NCBI RefSeq assembly: GCF_000348905.1
Contig: NZ_AOFT01000011.1
Coordinates: 1-64,000, forward strand
Direction of reading: 5' to 3'
Source: Bhargavaea cecembensis DSE10
GTDB taxonomy: Bacteria > Bacillota > Bacilli > Bacillales_A > Planococcaceae
Length of the DNA: 64,000 nt
The notes under the pieces were generated by a model that worked only from the letters and a program-made list of their open reading frames with translations, made no database searches and was not told the DNA's origin. Both the position numbers and the translations under genes were made by a program. Each line of letters opens with the position of its first letter. The first letter of the stretch is position 1. This document shows, piece after piece, positions 8,761-18,176 of this stretch.

Positions 8761-8935
8761 CCGCTACGGGCCCTCGCTTACCGCGGGCGTTGCCGACGCC
8801 AATGCGAAGTTTGGCGTCTGCGCTCAAAAGCGAAAGCGTTGAGCGGCATTAGCTGCACTCCTCGAGCTGCGCTCTGCGGGGTCTTCGGCTAACGCTTTTC
8901 CCGCAGGTGTCTCGGGCCCTCCGCTTCAATCCGCC
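8761..8935 (-). repeat. GC-rich interspersed repeat, copy 1
   Basis: On the minus strand this reads ...GAAGCGGAGGGCCCGAGA, then CCTGCGGGAAAAGCG, a GC-rich middle, then CCCGCGGTAAGCGAGGGCCC. The same ordered blocks occur in the purB-purS gap (24422-24550). Such elements are common between genes in Bacillales. No open frame or coding signal is present. Confidence 0.6.
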
Positions 8936-9000
8936 ATAAGGCTTATTGAGGCAAACGGTACCTGTTACTATAATCGAGTTAACAGACTACAAAACGGGTG

Positions 9001-9138
9001 ATGGATATGCTGTCAAAATCGAATGGAACCAATGCAGGCGATGCTTACTTTTGTTTCCTTGAATCTGAAGAGATTGGCCTGCTGGACCTGGGAGTCACCG
9101 GAACCGGCCTGACGGCCGGTCAATCCAAGGGAATTTAA
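9001..9138 (+). pseudogene. Possible remnant of an IS1182-type transposase gene (5' end only)
   Basis: A 45-codon frame starts MDMLSKSNGTNAGDAYFCFL, which resembles the beginning of IS1182-family transposases (MLSK-N-TN...FLEELVP). It then diverges and stops, so only the first 20 or so codons look transposase-like. The surrounding inverted repeats (8663-8702 and 9206-9249) and lack of other genes fit a decayed, internally deleted element. An unrelated short ORF cannot be excluded. Confidence 0.35.
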
Positions 9139-9205
9139 GGGGCAAAACACTCGAAAAATCTACATGAATGACAAAACGTACCCAGAAAGATTTCTTCTGG
9201 GTACG

Positions 9206-9249
9206 TTTTGTCTACAGTCTGAGGGCCTTCCCGACAGGGGGCCCTTTTC
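9206..9249 (+). repeat. Repeat copy B: inverted arm plus terminator-like hairpin
   Basis: TTTTGTCTACAGTCTGAG is followed by a GGGCCTTCCC...GGGGGCCC hairpin and TTTT. The arm is inverted with respect to copy A 0.5 kb away. A second hairpin (TACCCAGAA...TTCTGGGTA, 9179-9204) sits immediately before it. The remainder of 8542-9389 holds no other gene that I can support. Confidence 0.6.
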
Positions 9250-9389
9250 CTGATTTAAGATCCGACACAATCTTGCATAGAGAGCCTGCATCCGCCGCCG
9301 GCCGGCCCTGATTGCGCCGGGTGGTGGCAGGGTATATTCATGTTAATGTATAGTTAGTGTAAATTCTGAACGTGGAAGAAGGGATTCTT

Positions 9390-10871
9390 GTGTCGACAAA
9401 ATACGCAGACGACAGTCTGATGCTCCATACCGACCTGTATCAGGTCAACATGGCAGAGGCGTACTGGGCGGACGGCATCCACGAGCGGCGCGCGGTGTTC
9501 GATCTGTATTTCCGCAAGCTGCCGTTCGGCAACGGGTATGCGGTGTTTGCCGGGCTGGAACGGGTATTGGAATACTTGAAGGGGTTCCGCTTCACGGAGA
9601 GTGACCTGGCTTATCTTCGGGACGAAGCGGGGTACCGGGATGATTTCCTGTCGTATCTGGCTGACCTGCGGTTCACCGGGGACGTGTACTCGATGGTCGA
9701 GGGGGAGCTCGTCTTCGGCAACGAGCCGATTATTCGGGTCGAGGCGCCGCTCATCCAGGCACAGCTGATCGAGACCGCGCTTCTCAATATCGTGAACTAC
9801 CAGACGCTGATCGCAACAAAAGCAAGCCGGATCAAGCAGGTCGTGAAAGATGATGTCGTCATGGAGTTCGGCTCACGCCGGGCACAGGAGATGGACGCCG
9901 CCGTCTGGGGCGCACGGGCCGCCGTGATCGGCGGGGTCGAGGCGACAAGCAATGTGCGGGCAGGCAAGCTGTTCGGCATTCCTGTCGCCGGGACGCATGC
10001 CCACTCGATGGTGCAGGCATACGAGAGCGAGTATGAGGCATTCCATGCGTATGCGCGCCGGCACAGGGACTGTGTATTCCTCGTCGATACGTACGATACG
10101 CTCAAGATCGGCGTGCCGACAGCCATCCGTGTGGCCAGGGAGCTCGGCGACAAGATCAACTTTATCGGCATCCGCCTGGACAGCGGCGATATCGCCTACC
10201 TGTCGAAGGAATCCCGACGCATGCTGGATGAGGCCGGCTTCCCGGATGCGAAAATCATCGTCTCGAATGACCTCGACGAGTACACGATCATGAACCTGCA
10301 GATGCAGGGGGCAAAGGTCGACCAGTGGGGGATCGGCACGAAGTTGATCACCGCATACGACCAGCCTGCCCTCGGCGCGGTTTACAAGCTCGTCGCGATC
10401 GAAAACGGCGAAGGCGTGATGGAAGACCGCATCAAAATCTCCTCGACCGCCGAAAAAGTGACGACGCCGGGGATCAAGAAAGTGTACCGGATCATCGACC
10501 GGGAAAACGGCAGGGCGGAAGGCGACTACATCACGATGTGGGACGAGCAGCCGGAAGAGGAAGAGCGCATCAAGATGTTCCACCCGGTCCACACGTTCAT
10601 CTCCAAGTTCGTGACCAACTTCGAAGCGGTGAACCTTCACCGGCAGGTTGTCCGTGAAGGGGAGATCATCTATGAGTTCCCGCAGCTTCCGGAAATCGCC
10701 GCCTTCGCCAAAGAGCAGCTCGGACTGCTTTGGGATGAGTACAAGCGATCGCTCAACCCGGAGGAATACCCGGTCGACCTCAGCCAGAAGTGCTGGGACA
10801 ACAAGATGCGGAACATCCACGAGGTCCAGGATCGCATCCGCGAATTCCAGACAAACGGAGCGGAAGGCTGA
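9390..10871 (+). CDS. pncB: Nicotinate phosphoribosyltransferase
   Basis: Converts nicotinate, PRPP and ATP to nicotinate mononucleotide, the entry to NAD by the Preiss-Handler route. 493 residues, matching Bacillus PncB in length and along its whole sequence: SLMLHTDLYQVNMAEAYW at the N-terminus, EFGSRRAQEMDAA, GTHAHSMVQAY with the catalytic-loop histidine, then RLDSGDIAYLSK and GTKLITAYDQPALGAVYKL. The start chosen is GTG 9390 because AAGAAGGG lies six bases before it; the earlier in-frame GTG at 9372 has no such site. nadE follows 32 bp later, so the two form a salvage operon from nicotinate to NAD. Confidence 0.95.
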   Translation: MSTKYADDSLMLHTDLYQVNMAEAYWADGIHERRAVFDLYFRKLPFGNGYAVFAGLERVLEYLKGFRFTESDLAYLRDEAGYRDDFLSYLADLRFTGDVYSMVEGELVFGNEPIIRVEAPLIQAQLIETALLNIVNYQTLIATKASRIKQVVKDDVVMEFGSRRAQEMDAAVWGARAAVIGGVEATSNVRAGKLFGIPVAGTHAHSMVQAYESEYEAFHAYARRHRDCVFLVDTYDTLKIGVPTAIRVARELGDKINFIGIRLDSGDIAYLSKESRRMLDEAGFPDAKIIVSNDLDEYTIMNLQMQGAKVDQWGIGTKLITAYDQPALGAVYKLVAIENGEGVMEDRIKISSTAEKVTTPGIKKVYRIIDRENGRAEGDYITMWDEQPEEEERIKMFHPVHTFISKFVTNFEAVNLHRQVVREGEIIYEFPQLPEIAAFAKEQLGLLWDEYKRSLNPEEYPVDLSQKCWDNKMRNIHEVQDRIREFQTNGAEG

Positions 10872-10903
10872 CCCCTGCCTGAGATAAAGGAGGAAGAAGC
10901 ATC

Positions 10904-11731
10904 ATGACACTGCAGGAAGAGATTATCCGAGAACTGAAAGTTAGGCCTGAAATTGATCCGAGGAAAGAGATCCGAGTGTCGGTTGATTTTATGAAGGACT
11001 ATGCGCGTGCCCATCCGTTCCTGGAAGGCTTCGTGCTCGGCATTTCCGGCGGGCAGGACTCGACGCTCGCAGGCAAGCTTGCCCAGATTGCCGTGGACGA
11101 GCTGAACGATGAGGAAAGCACGGACCGCTACAAATTCCATGCGGTCCGCCTGCCTTACGGAGAGCAGTTTGACGAAAAGGATGTCGATGACGCCATGGCG
11201 TTCATTTCCCCGTCCGAATCGTACCGCATCAACATCAAGCCGGCTGTCGATGCCAGCTCGGCGGCATTGGCTGAAGCGGGTGTCCCCCTTTCCGACTACG
11301 TGAAGGGGAACGAAAAGGCACGCGAGCGGATGAAGGCCCAGTTTGCGATCGCTGCAATGGAGAAGGCGGTCGTGATCGGCACCGACCACGGAGCGGAAGC
11401 GATCACCGGCTTCTATACGAAGTTCGGCGACGGAGCAGCCGACATCGTGCCGCTTTTCCGCCTGAATAAGCGACAGGGACGGGCCATGCTGAAGGAGCTC
11501 GGATGTCCCGAGCATCTGTATAACAAGGTCCCTACAGCCGATCTCGAGGAGGACCGCCCGGCCATTCCGGACGAAGTCGCCCTCGGCCTGACCTATGATG
11601 ACATCGACGATTACCTGGAAGGCAAAACGATCTCTCCGGAAGCACAGGCGAAGCTGGAAGACTACTACATGAAGTCGCGCCACAAGCGCCACTTGCCGAT
11701 CACCGTGTTTGATGATTTCTGGAGAAACTGA
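10904..11731 (+). CDS. nadE: NH3-dependent NAD+ synthetase
   Basis: Amidates deamido-NAD with ATP and ammonia, the last step of NAD synthesis. 275 residues, the length of the ammonia-dependent form with no N-terminal glutaminase domain. The PPi-loop SGGQDST is at about residue 46-52, and [23 protein letters not shown] at about 165-187 is the deamido-NAD site. The start ATG follows AAAGGAGGAAG. It forms an operon with pncB and is closed by a terminator. Confidence 0.95.
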   Translation: MTLQEEIIRELKVRPEIDPRKEIRVSVDFMKDYARAHPFLEGFVLGISGGQDSTLAGKLAQIAVDELNDEESTDRYKFHAVRLPYGEQFDEKDVDDAMAFISPSESYRINIKPAVDASSAALAEAGVPLSDYVKGNEKARERMKAQFAIAAMEKAVVIGTDHGAEAITGFYTKFGDGAADIVPLFRLNKRQGRAMLKELGCPEHLYNKVPTADLEEDRPAIPDEVALGLTYDDIDDYLEGKTISPEAQAKLEDYYMKSRHKRHLPITVFDDFWRN

Positions 11732-11744
11732 ATATCGGGAGGAA

Positions 11745-11775
11745 CCCGCCGGCCTGATGCCGGCGGTTTTTTTAT
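11745..11775 (+). terminator. Terminator after nadE
   Basis: CCGCCGGC (11746-11753), a 5-nt loop, GCCGGCGG (11759-11766), then seven T. Confidence 0.9.
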
Positions 11776-11810
11776 TTTGCCGGTGAGCCGCAACCCGTCC
11801 CGGGCGTGCT

Positions 11811-11884
11811 GATTTCGTCATTGGGGCTCCCGATCTCGTCATTCGTCCGGCCGGTTTCGCATGCGGCAGGACAATCTCATTATT
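11811..11884. repeat. Degenerate 21-bp tandem array between nadE and yeaC
   Basis: The core GAT(T/C)TCGTCATT recurs at 11811 and 11832 (21 bp apart). Decayed versions lie at about 11853 (GGTTTCGCAT) and 11873 (AATCTCATTATT). The bases between cores differ from unit to unit. It is one of several arrays of this period in the window. Confidence 0.55.
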
Positions 11885-11968
11885 CAACCTCCCATCAGCA
11901 GCTCTGTTTCACCCCCGAAGTTCTCCCAACTCACCAGCGGTCACATCCGCCTTTGGAACCTCCTCAGA

Positions 11969-11997
11969 TTGACCCATGACCTGCCTTCCACTAAACT
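11969..11997 (+). promoter_or_regulatory. Sigma-A type promoter of the yeaC operon
   Basis: TTGACC (11969-11974), a 17-nt spacer and TAAACT (11992-11997), located 68 bp before the yeaC start. Confidence 0.6.
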
Positions 11998-12064
11998 GAA
12001 AACAGACTATAAAATTTCCAGCAGACCGGCCGGGAAACCGGATAGAGACAGGGGGAACCCGATA

Positions 12065-13015
12065 GTGGAGGAACACCGAAAACTGCTTAAAGTCATTGAA
12101 AATATCGAAGAAGTGATGATCGGAAAACGTGAGGTGGCTGAGCTGAGCGTAGTCGCCCTTTTGGCAGGGGGACACGTGCTGCTCGAAGACGTCCCGGGCG
12201 TCGGGAAAACGATGATGGTGCGGGCGCTGGCAAGGTCCGTCGGGGCGGATTTCAAGCGGATCCAGTTTACTCCGGACCTGCTGCCGTCCGATGTGATCGG
12301 AGTCTCGATCTATCATCCGAAGGAGATGGAGTTCCAGTTCCGTCCGGGCCCGATCATGGGGAACATTGTGCTCGCCGATGAGATTAACCGGACGTCTCCA
12401 AAAACGCAGTCTGCCCTTCTGGAAGGGATGGAAGAAGCTTCCGTGACGGTCGACGGCCGTACGCTGGCGCTCCCGGACCCGTTTTTTGTCATGGCCACGC
12501 AGAACCCGATTGAACATGAAGGCACATACCCGCTTCCGGAGGCACAGCTTGACCGGTTCCTCCTGAAAGTAAAGATGGGATACCCCGGCCGGGAGGACGA
12601 AGTGGAAGTGCTGCGCCGCGCGGAAAATCAGCCCCCGATCGACCGGATCGAGCCGGTCATTACACTTGATGAACTGCGGGACATCCGCATCCGGGCAGCC
12701 GAAGTGTCGGTGGGGGACACGGTGAAGGGCTATATCGTCGACCTTGCCGAAAGCACCCGGAAAAGCCCGGACATCCGGCTCGGCGTGAGCCCCCGGGGAT
12801 CGATCGCGCTCATGCGTGCGGCTCGTGCGCTCGCTTTCCTGAAAGGCCGCGATTATGTATTGCCGGATGATGTCCAGCACCTTGCGCCATATGTGTTCAG
12901 CCACAGGATGATCCTTCAGCCGGAAGTGCGCTATGAAGGGATCGATGCAGAAGAGCTGGTCGATCGCATTGTCACGAGAACGAAGGTCCCGGTCCGGAGA
13001 GCCGGCACGCGATGA
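12065..13015 (+). CDS. yeaC: MoxR-type AAA+ ATPase
   Basis: 316-residue AAA+ ATPase of the MoxR family, which act as chaperone-like factors with DUF58 and transglutaminase partners. Walker A is EDVPGVGKT at about 41-49, Walker B is NIVLADEINR at about 102-111, and the MoxR signature ATQNPIEHEGTYPLPEAQLDRF lies near 148-169. The start is GTG 12065, preceded by AGGGGGA; the longer in-frame opening from 11861 runs through the promoter and repeat array. The stop overlaps the next start (ATGA), so translation is coupled to yeaD and yebA. Confidence 0.92.
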   Translation: MEEHRKLLKVIENIEEVMIGKREVAELSVVALLAGGHVLLEDVPGVGKTMMVRALARSVGADFKRIQFTPDLLPSDVIGVSIYHPKEMEFQFRPGPIMGNIVLADEINRTSPKTQSALLEGMEEASVTVDGRTLALPDPFFVMATQNPIEHEGTYPLPEAQLDRFLLKVKMGYPGREDEVEVLRRAENQPPIDRIEPVITLDELRDIRIRAAEVSVGDTVKGYIVDLAESTRKSPDIRLGVSPRGSIALMRAARALAFLKGRDYVLPDDVQHLAPYVFSHRMILQPEVRYEGIDAEELVDRIVTRTKVPVRRAGTR

Positions 13016-14208
13016 AGCTGTTTCTCCGCAAGGCGGGCCCGCTGCTCCGCCTCATCGGAATCGTTGCTGTCCTGGCCGGAGCATTTGCCTATGCCCAGTT
13101 CCAGGGTGGCGCCGTCAGCTGGACGGTGTTTTATATGGTGCTGCCGTTCGGCCTGTACGGGATCTTCCTGTACCTCTATCCGCTGCGCGCTGTTACCGCG
13201 GAGCGGGAAGTGGGACGGAGGGAGATTCCGTACGGCAGTCCCCTCAGGTCGACGGTCCGCCTCGGGCGGCGGTTCATGTTCCCGCTTCTCTACATCTCCG
13301 TGAAAGAGGCCGCCGGAAACGCCACACAGATTCCGATGCCGTCGACACTGTTTATCTGGGGGTTCCGCAGGCGGAGGGAATGGGCGTATGAAACCGATCC
13401 GCTAAAGCGAGGCGAGCATGTGCTGGAAGGGATCGAGATTGAAGCGGCGGACTTTTTCGGGTGGATGCGCAAGCGCCGCTTTATCCCGCTCCGCCAGACC
13501 ATCACCGTCCTGCCGAAGCTGACCGACATGCGGGAGGTGCCGTCCGAAGCATCCGAAGAACGGGGCAGCGCGGCGGCTTCATTCGCTTCTGTGAAGGAAT
13601 CGTCAGTCGCCACGGGAATCCGCGATTACCAGCCGGGAGACCGGCTGTCACGGATCCACTGGCCGGCGTTCGCAAGGACGGGGGAGCTCCATTCAAAAGA
13701 GCTCGAGGACCGGAAGGCGCAGGACCTCCTGCTCGTATTGGACGGCTCACCGTCTCCGCAGTTCGAAGAGCAGGTCGGCTTTGCGGCATCCATCCTGAAA
13801 AAGTCGGTGGAAACGCGTGCGGCCGCTGGCTTCCTGAGCCTCGGCGAGTCGGGCGCGGCGATCCCCCGTGTGGAAGGGCCGGACAGCCTGAGGGCGGCGA
13901 TGCTGCATCTGGCACGGTTCGCGCCATCTGACGGCGGACACCTTCCGCCGGCAGGCAGCCGTTCGCTTGCCGCAGCACGGACGATGACAGTCATCACGGG
14001 CCCGCTCACGGAGACGTGGGTGACTGCGTTTCTCCGGGAAGCCCGGCAGGCATCGGGCGGCATCCTTTTCTCCGTCCTCGGGAAAGGCGAGCATCCGGGC
14101 CGCGCTGCACTGGAAGCCGCGCGTGCTGCCATTGCCGCCGGATTTGATGTCCGGTTTGTCACGGAACGGGACTTCGGAGATCCGGAAAGGGGAGGTGTGC
14201 GCAGATGA
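13012..14208 (+). CDS. yeaD: DUF58 domain membrane protein
   Basis: 398 residues. Two hydrophobic segments at the N-terminus (about 10-30 and 40-60) anchor the protein, and the DUF58 core follows with IRDYQPGDRLSRIHWPAFARTGELHSKE at about 202-229. The core after it has a von Willebrand A-like layout (LLVLDGS near 245). DUF58 proteins are encoded with MoxR ATPases and are thought to be their partners; the biochemical role is not settled. It overlaps both neighbours by four bases. Confidence 0.88.
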   Translation: MKLFLRKAGPLLRLIGIVAVLAGAFAYAQFQGGAVSWTVFYMVLPFGLYGIFLYLYPLRAVTAEREVGRREIPYGSPLRSTVRLGRRFMFPLLYISVKEAAGNATQIPMPSTLFIWGFRRRREWAYETDPLKRGEHVLEGIEIEAADFFGWMRKRRFIPLRQTITVLPKLTDMREVPSEASEERGSAAASFASVKESSVATGIRDYQPGDRLSRIHWPAFARTGELHSKELEDRKAQDLLLVLDGSPSPQFEEQVGFAASILKKSVETRAAAGFLSLGESGAAIPRVEGPDSLRAAMLHLARFAPSDGGHLPPAGSRSLAAARTMTVITGPLTETWVTAFLREARQASGGILFSVLGKGEHPGRAALEAARAAIAAGFDVRFVTERDFGDPERGGVRR

Positions 14209-16382
14209 GCCAGAAAGCGGTCGACCGGATGTTTCTTGGACTGATCTATGTTCTGGTGGTCCTTCTGGTCAGGGAGTGGCTTCTGCCGATCACCGAACTG
14301 ACCGGGACTGGCCATCTCGCGCTCTTTGTCATCTTCGTCGGCCTTTGCTTCGTGTTTCCGCTGTTCGGGGCGCCCTGGTGGCTCTCCGGGCCGGTAAAGC
14401 TGATTTATGCCGTCTGGTTCGTCGCCCATGCCCATATGGACGGGACGGCGGCGCCTGTTTCGTCGGTGTCGTTTGTCCTGGGCGACCTACTCCAAAATGC
14501 CGGGCTACTCGTTACGGGCGAGCTCGGCAGGATCACCGACCCGTTCCGGACGGTGCTGTTCCTCGCGCTTCTCTGGATGGCGTCCTACCTGATCCAGTAT
14601 TGGATCAATCTGAAGATGTCCGTCCTGATTTTCTACGGGATGACGGTCATCTTCATCACGGTGCTGGACACATTCAGTCCGTACAGCGCTGACGAAGCGA
14701 TCATCCGCATCCTCGTGGTCGGATTCCTGCTGCTCGGGTTCACGTTCCTTGCCAAGCTGGCGGATGGTCAGAGGAAGCGGCCGGGCCTGCCGGCGTTCCT
14801 GCTGATGACGATCCCGCTGCTTGTGCTGGTCACGGCGGCGGGCGCGGTGAGCCAGTTCCTGCCGAAATCCGATCCTGCCTGGCCGGACCCGGTGCCGTTC
14901 ATTAAATCGTTCGCCGAAGGGGCGGGCGACGGCCTCGGGCGCGATGCCGGAAAGATCGGCTACGGCGAAGATGACTCGATGCTCGGCGGTCCGTTTATCG
15001 GCGATAACACGGTCGTCTTCGAGGCGACGGCGGAGCGGGGCCAGTACTGGAAAGTCGAGACGAAAGACACCTACACATCGCGCGGCTGGATCCATTCTTC
15101 GGAGGAGCAGGAGCTGCTTCCGGTCGGAGAAGGGCGGCCGATCGACGAGCCGCTGCTTGCCGGGACGACCCGGGGCGAGGATACGGCAACCCTTTCGGTG
15201 CAGCTGGACTTTGAATTCATCGTCCGGCCGTACGGCGCGAGCACACCGGCAGGACCTGAGGGGACCGAGTTCCTCCAGGAGTCCGGAACAGGGAAGGTCA
15301 TCCCATTTGTCAACAATGCGCCTGCCGTGCTGGACGCGTACAGCGTCACCTATGATGAGCCGGCATACAGCCTGACCGCCCTCCGGAACACGACGCCGGA
15401 CACGCTGCCCCAAGGGGAGTTCGGCCAGTATCTGCAGCTGCCGGACGGCCTGCCGCAGCGTGTCCATGACCTGGCCCTTGAAATCACGGGCAGGGAAGAA
15501 ACGCTCTACGGAAAGGCGCGGGCGGTCGAGCAGTACTTCAGGCAGAACGGCTTCGTCTACGATCAGGCCAATGTCGCTTCCCCGGGAACCGGAGAAGATT
15601 TCACCGACCATTTCCTGTTTGAGTCGAAGCGCGGCTACTGTGACCACTTCTCGACTTCGATGGTCGTCCTTCTCCGCTCTGCAGGCGTGCCGGCACGCTG
15701 GGTCAAGGGCTTCAACGAAGGCGAGGAAATCGGCCGCAGCGATGCCGGCCGACAGTTTGAAGTAACGAACAACAACGCCCACTCATGGGTGGAAGCGTAC
15801 ATGCCGGGCGTCGGATGGATGCCGTTCGAGCCGACAATCGGCTTTGACGGGGCAGGCGGCGTCGACTACGACCTCGACCTGGATGAAATGACCGAACAGG
15901 AAACGCAGGAGATGGAGGAGTCGGCAAAACCTGAGGAGGCCGAAGAGGAAGAAGCACCGGCCGCGGCAAAAGGAGACAGCTTCTGGAAATCCCTTGGGGA
16001 CCGGATCGCTGAAAACAGCCGGGCTATCTACATTGGGCTCGGCGTGCTTGCGGCTGCTGCACTTCTCGCTTTTCTTCTGCGGGACAAGTGGCTGCCGAGG
16101 GTGATGGTGGCACGGTTCCGGAAGCGGACGCTCGACCGGGAAGGCTTTGAGCGGGCATATGCCCGGCTGCTCGGAAGACTGCGGCGCTACGGCCTTCCGA
16201 AAGAGGACGGCAAGACACTGTCCGCCTATGCGCGCGAAGTGGATGCACACTTTGGCGGAACCGACATGAGACGGCTCACCGAGGCGTATGAGTCGGTCCT
16301 CTATGGCGGAAGGGATGGCATCCGGGAAGAGCAGGCGGTTCGGGAAAGTTGGGAAAATTTAATCAACAGGACCATCGGTTGA
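14205..16382 (+). CDS. yebA: Transglutaminase-like membrane protein
   Basis: 725 residues. Six or so N-terminal membrane segments (to about 215) are followed by an extracellular region with a transglutaminase-like domain. The catalytic Cys lies in KRGYCDHFSTSMVVLLRSAGVPARWVKGF near 475 and the His in NNNAHSWVEAYMPGVGWMPFEPT near 525. An acidic linker (EETQEMEESAKPEEAEEEEA region) precedes another membrane helix near 605-625 and a cytoplasmic tail. It is the third gene of the MoxR-DUF58-transglutaminase operon, a widespread trio presumed to act at the cell surface. The guaA promoter overlaps its stop codon. Confidence 0.9.
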   Translation: MSQKAVDRMFLGLIYVLVVLLVREWLLPITELTGTGHLALFVIFVGLCFVFPLFGAPWWLSGPVKLIYAVWFVAHAHMDGTAAPVSSVSFVLGDLLQNAGLLVTGELGRITDPFRTVLFLALLWMASYLIQYWINLKMSVLIFYGMTVIFITVLDTFSPYSADEAIIRILVVGFLLLGFTFLAKLADGQRKRPGLPAFLLMTIPLLVLVTAAGAVSQFLPKSDPAWPDPVPFIKSFAEGAGDGLGRDAGKIGYGEDDSMLGGPFIGDNTVVFEATAERGQYWKVETKDTYTSRGWIHSSEEQELLPVGEGRPIDEPLLAGTTRGEDTATLSVQLDFEFIVRPYGASTPAGPEGTEFLQESGTGKVIPFVNNAPAVLDAYSVTYDEPAYSLTALRNTTPDTLPQGEFGQYLQLPDGLPQRVHDLALEITGREETLYGKARAVEQYFRQNGFVYDQANVASPGTGEDFTDHFLFESKRGYCDHFSTSMVVLLRSAGVPARWVKGFNEGEEIGRSDAGRQFEVTNNNAHSWVEAYMPGVGWMPFEPTIGFDGAGGVDYDLDLDEMTEQETQEMEESAKPEEAEEEEAPAAAKGDSFWKSLGDRIAENSRAIYIGLGVLAAAALLAFLLRDKWLPRVMVARFRKRTLDREGFERAYARLLGRLRRYGLPKEDGKTLSAYAREVDAHFGGTDMRRLTEAYESVLYGGRDGIREEQAVRESWENLINRTIG

Positions 16383-16407
16383 TTTTCGGGGCGTCAAGGG
16401 GTAAACT
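16379..16407 (+). promoter_or_regulatory. Promoter of guaA
   Basis: TTGATT (16379-16384), a 17-nt spacer and TAAACT (16402-16407), 25 bp before the riboswitch. The -35 overlaps the yebA stop codon. Confidence 0.6.
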
Positions 16408-16431
16408 GACTACAAATCGGATAGACCGGGT

Positions 16432-16506
16432 CGCCCTCATATAAGTCCGGAAATATGGTCCGGATGTCTCTACCAGGCCGCCGTAAATGGCCTGTCTATG
16501 AAGGCG
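16432..16506 (+). promoter_or_regulatory. Guanine riboswitch of guaA
   Basis: P1 is CGCCCTCATA with TATGAAGGCG. P2 is TCCGG...CCGGA with an ATATGG loop, and P3 is CAGGCC...GGCCTG with the conserved CCGTAAAT loop. The base that pairs with the ligand is C at 16496 (GTCTATG), which specifies guanine or hypoxanthine rather than adenine. The J2/3 strand reads TCTCTACC instead of the usual TTTCTACC, one U-to-C change. It should repress guaA when guanine is plentiful. Confidence 0.93.
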
Positions 16507-16542
16507 GATGCTATACGTGCGTGCACGGGGCATCCGCTTTTT
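16504..16542 (+). terminator. Terminator of the guaA riboswitch
   Basis: GCGGATGC (16505-16512) pairs with GCATCCGC (16530-16537), followed by five T. Its 5' arm overlaps the end of the aptamer's P1, as expected for ligand-controlled termination. Confidence 0.88.
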
Positions 16543-16622
16543 GGATGGAGATGAGAACGCGCGGAAGCTTTTTCTGCGCGTTTTTATTTTGACCCGGTCC
16601 GACAGGAAAAGGTGGAATATAC

Positions 16623-18176
16623 GTGTCTGCAGAATCCCTCTTGCTGGAACAGGAAAAGATCGTCGTCCTCGATTTCGGCAGCCAGTACAACCAGCTCATC
16701 ACCCGCCGCATCCGTGAGTTCGGTGTTTACTCCGAGCTTCACCCGCACACCGTCACCGCAGAAGACATCAAAGGCATGAATGCTGCCGGCATCATCTTCT
16801 CCGGAGGACCGAACTCGGTATACGGCGAGACGGCCTTTACCGTCGACCCGGCCATCTTCGACCTGGGCATCCCGGTGCTCGGCATCTGCTACGGCATGCA
16901 GCTGATGGCCCATCACTTCGGCGGCAAGGTCGAGAGGTCATCCCGCCGCGAATACGGCAAAGCGGAAATGAACGTCAAGGAAGGCGCCGGCCTGTTTGAA
17001 GGCCAGCCATCGGACCAGGTGGTCTGGATGAGCCACGGAGACCATGTCACGGCAGTTCCTGAAGGCTTCACGACCGTCGCGACCAGCCCGAGCTGTGCGA
17101 TCGCTGCGATGGAGAACCCGTCCCTCGGCATGTATGCAGTCCAGTACCACCCGGAAGTCCGCCATTCCGTCAACGGCAATGACCTGCTCCGCCACTTCGT
17201 CTTCGGCATCTGCAAGGCGGAAGGCGGCTGGACGATCGGCAACTTCATCGAACTGGAGATCGAGAAGATCCGCCAGGAAGTCGGCGACAAGCAGGTGCTC
17301 TGCGCACTGAGCGGCGGGGTGGACTCCTCAGTCGTCGCGGCCCTCATCCACCGCGCAATCGGCGATCAGCTGACATGCATGTTCGTGGACCACGGCCTGC
17401 TGCGCAAAGGAGAGGCAGACAGCGTCATGGAGACGTTCGTCGGCAAGTTTGATATGAAAGTGATCAAGATCGATGCGCAGGAACGCTTCCTTTCGAAGCT
17501 GGCCGGCGTTTCGGATCCTGAGAAAAAGCGGAAGATCATCGGCAACGAATTCATCTATGTGTTTGACGAGGAAGCGGCCAAGCTGAAGGATATGGACTTC
17601 CTGGCGCAGGGCACGCTCTACACGGACATCATTGAATCCGGCACAGCGACCGCCCAGACGATCAAGTCGCACCACAACGTCGGCGGCCTGCCGGAAGACA
17701 TGACGTTCAAGCTGATTGAACCGCTGAACACGCTCTTCAAGGATGAAGTTCGGGCCCTCGGTTCGGAACTCGGCCTTCCGGATGAAATCGTCTGGCGCCA
17801 GCCGTTCCCGGGACCGGGCCTCGGCATCCGTGTCCTCGGTGAAGTGACCGAAGAAAAACTTGAAATCGTCCGCGAATCCGACGCCATCCTCCGCGAGGAG
17901 ATTGCGAAAGCGGGCCTTGAGCGTGACATCTGGCAGTACTTCACCGTGCTCCCGGACATCCGCAGCGTCGGCGTCATGGGCGACGAGCGCACTTATGACT
18001 ACGCAATCGGCATCCGCGCCGTCACATCGATCGACGGCATGACGTCCGACTGGGCGCGCATCCCTTGGGACGTGCTCGAAAAGATCAGCACGCGCCTCGT
18101 GAACGAAGTGGACCACATCAACCGCGTCCTCTACGACGTCACAAGCAAGCCACCTGCAACGATTGAATGGGAGTAA
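16623..18176 (+). CDS. guaA: GMP synthase (glutamine-hydrolysing)
   Basis: Converts XMP to GMP with ATP and glutamine. 517 residues, close to B. subtilis GuaA (513). The N-terminal class I amidotransferase has catalytic Cys 89 (LGICYGMQ), His 176 and Glu 178 (QYHPEVR). The ATP pyrophosphatase P-loop SGGVDSS is at 230-236, and the C-terminal dimerisation domain ends KPPATIEWE. The start is GTG 16623 with AAAGGTGGA upstream. Expression is set by the guanine riboswitch. The stop codon TAA (18174-18176) is also the first bases of a 119-nt repeat element. Confidence 0.97.
   Translation: MSAESLLLEQEKIVVLDFGSQYNQLITRRIREFGVYSELHPHTVTAEDIKGMNAAGIIFSGGPNSVYGETAFTVDPAIFDLGIPVLGICYGMQLMAHHFGGKVERSSRREYGKAEMNVKEGAGLFEGQPSDQVVWMSHGDHVTAVPEGFTTVATSPSCAIAAMENPSLGMYAVQYHPEVRHSVNGNDLLRHFVFGICKAEGGWTIGNFIELEIEKIRQEVGDKQVLCALSGGVDSSVVAALIHRAIGDQLTCMFVDHGLLRKGEADSVMETFVGKFDMKVIKIDAQERFLSKLAGVSDPEKKRKIIGNEFIYVFDEEAAKLKDMDFLAQGTLYTDIIESGTATAQTIKSHHNVGGLPEDMTFKLIEPLNTLFKDEVRALGSELGLPDEIVWRQPFPGPGLGIRVLGEVTEEKLEIVRESDAILREEIAKAGLERDIWQYFTVLPDIRSVGVMGDERTYDYAIGIRAVTSIDGMTSDWARIPWDVLEKISTRLVNEVDHINRVLYDVTSKPPATIEWE

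Noticed and set aside
9873-10820. Long antisense ORF over pncB (and similar ones over nadE, purK, purL, gatA, dagK and rlmCD)
   Set aside because: High-GC coding DNA often leaves one antisense frame open. These have no ribosome binding site or recognisable motifs and their composition mirrors the sense codons.
16383-16431. PurBox upstream of guaA
   Set aside because: No CGAA-centred inverted pair is present between the yebA stop and the riboswitch.
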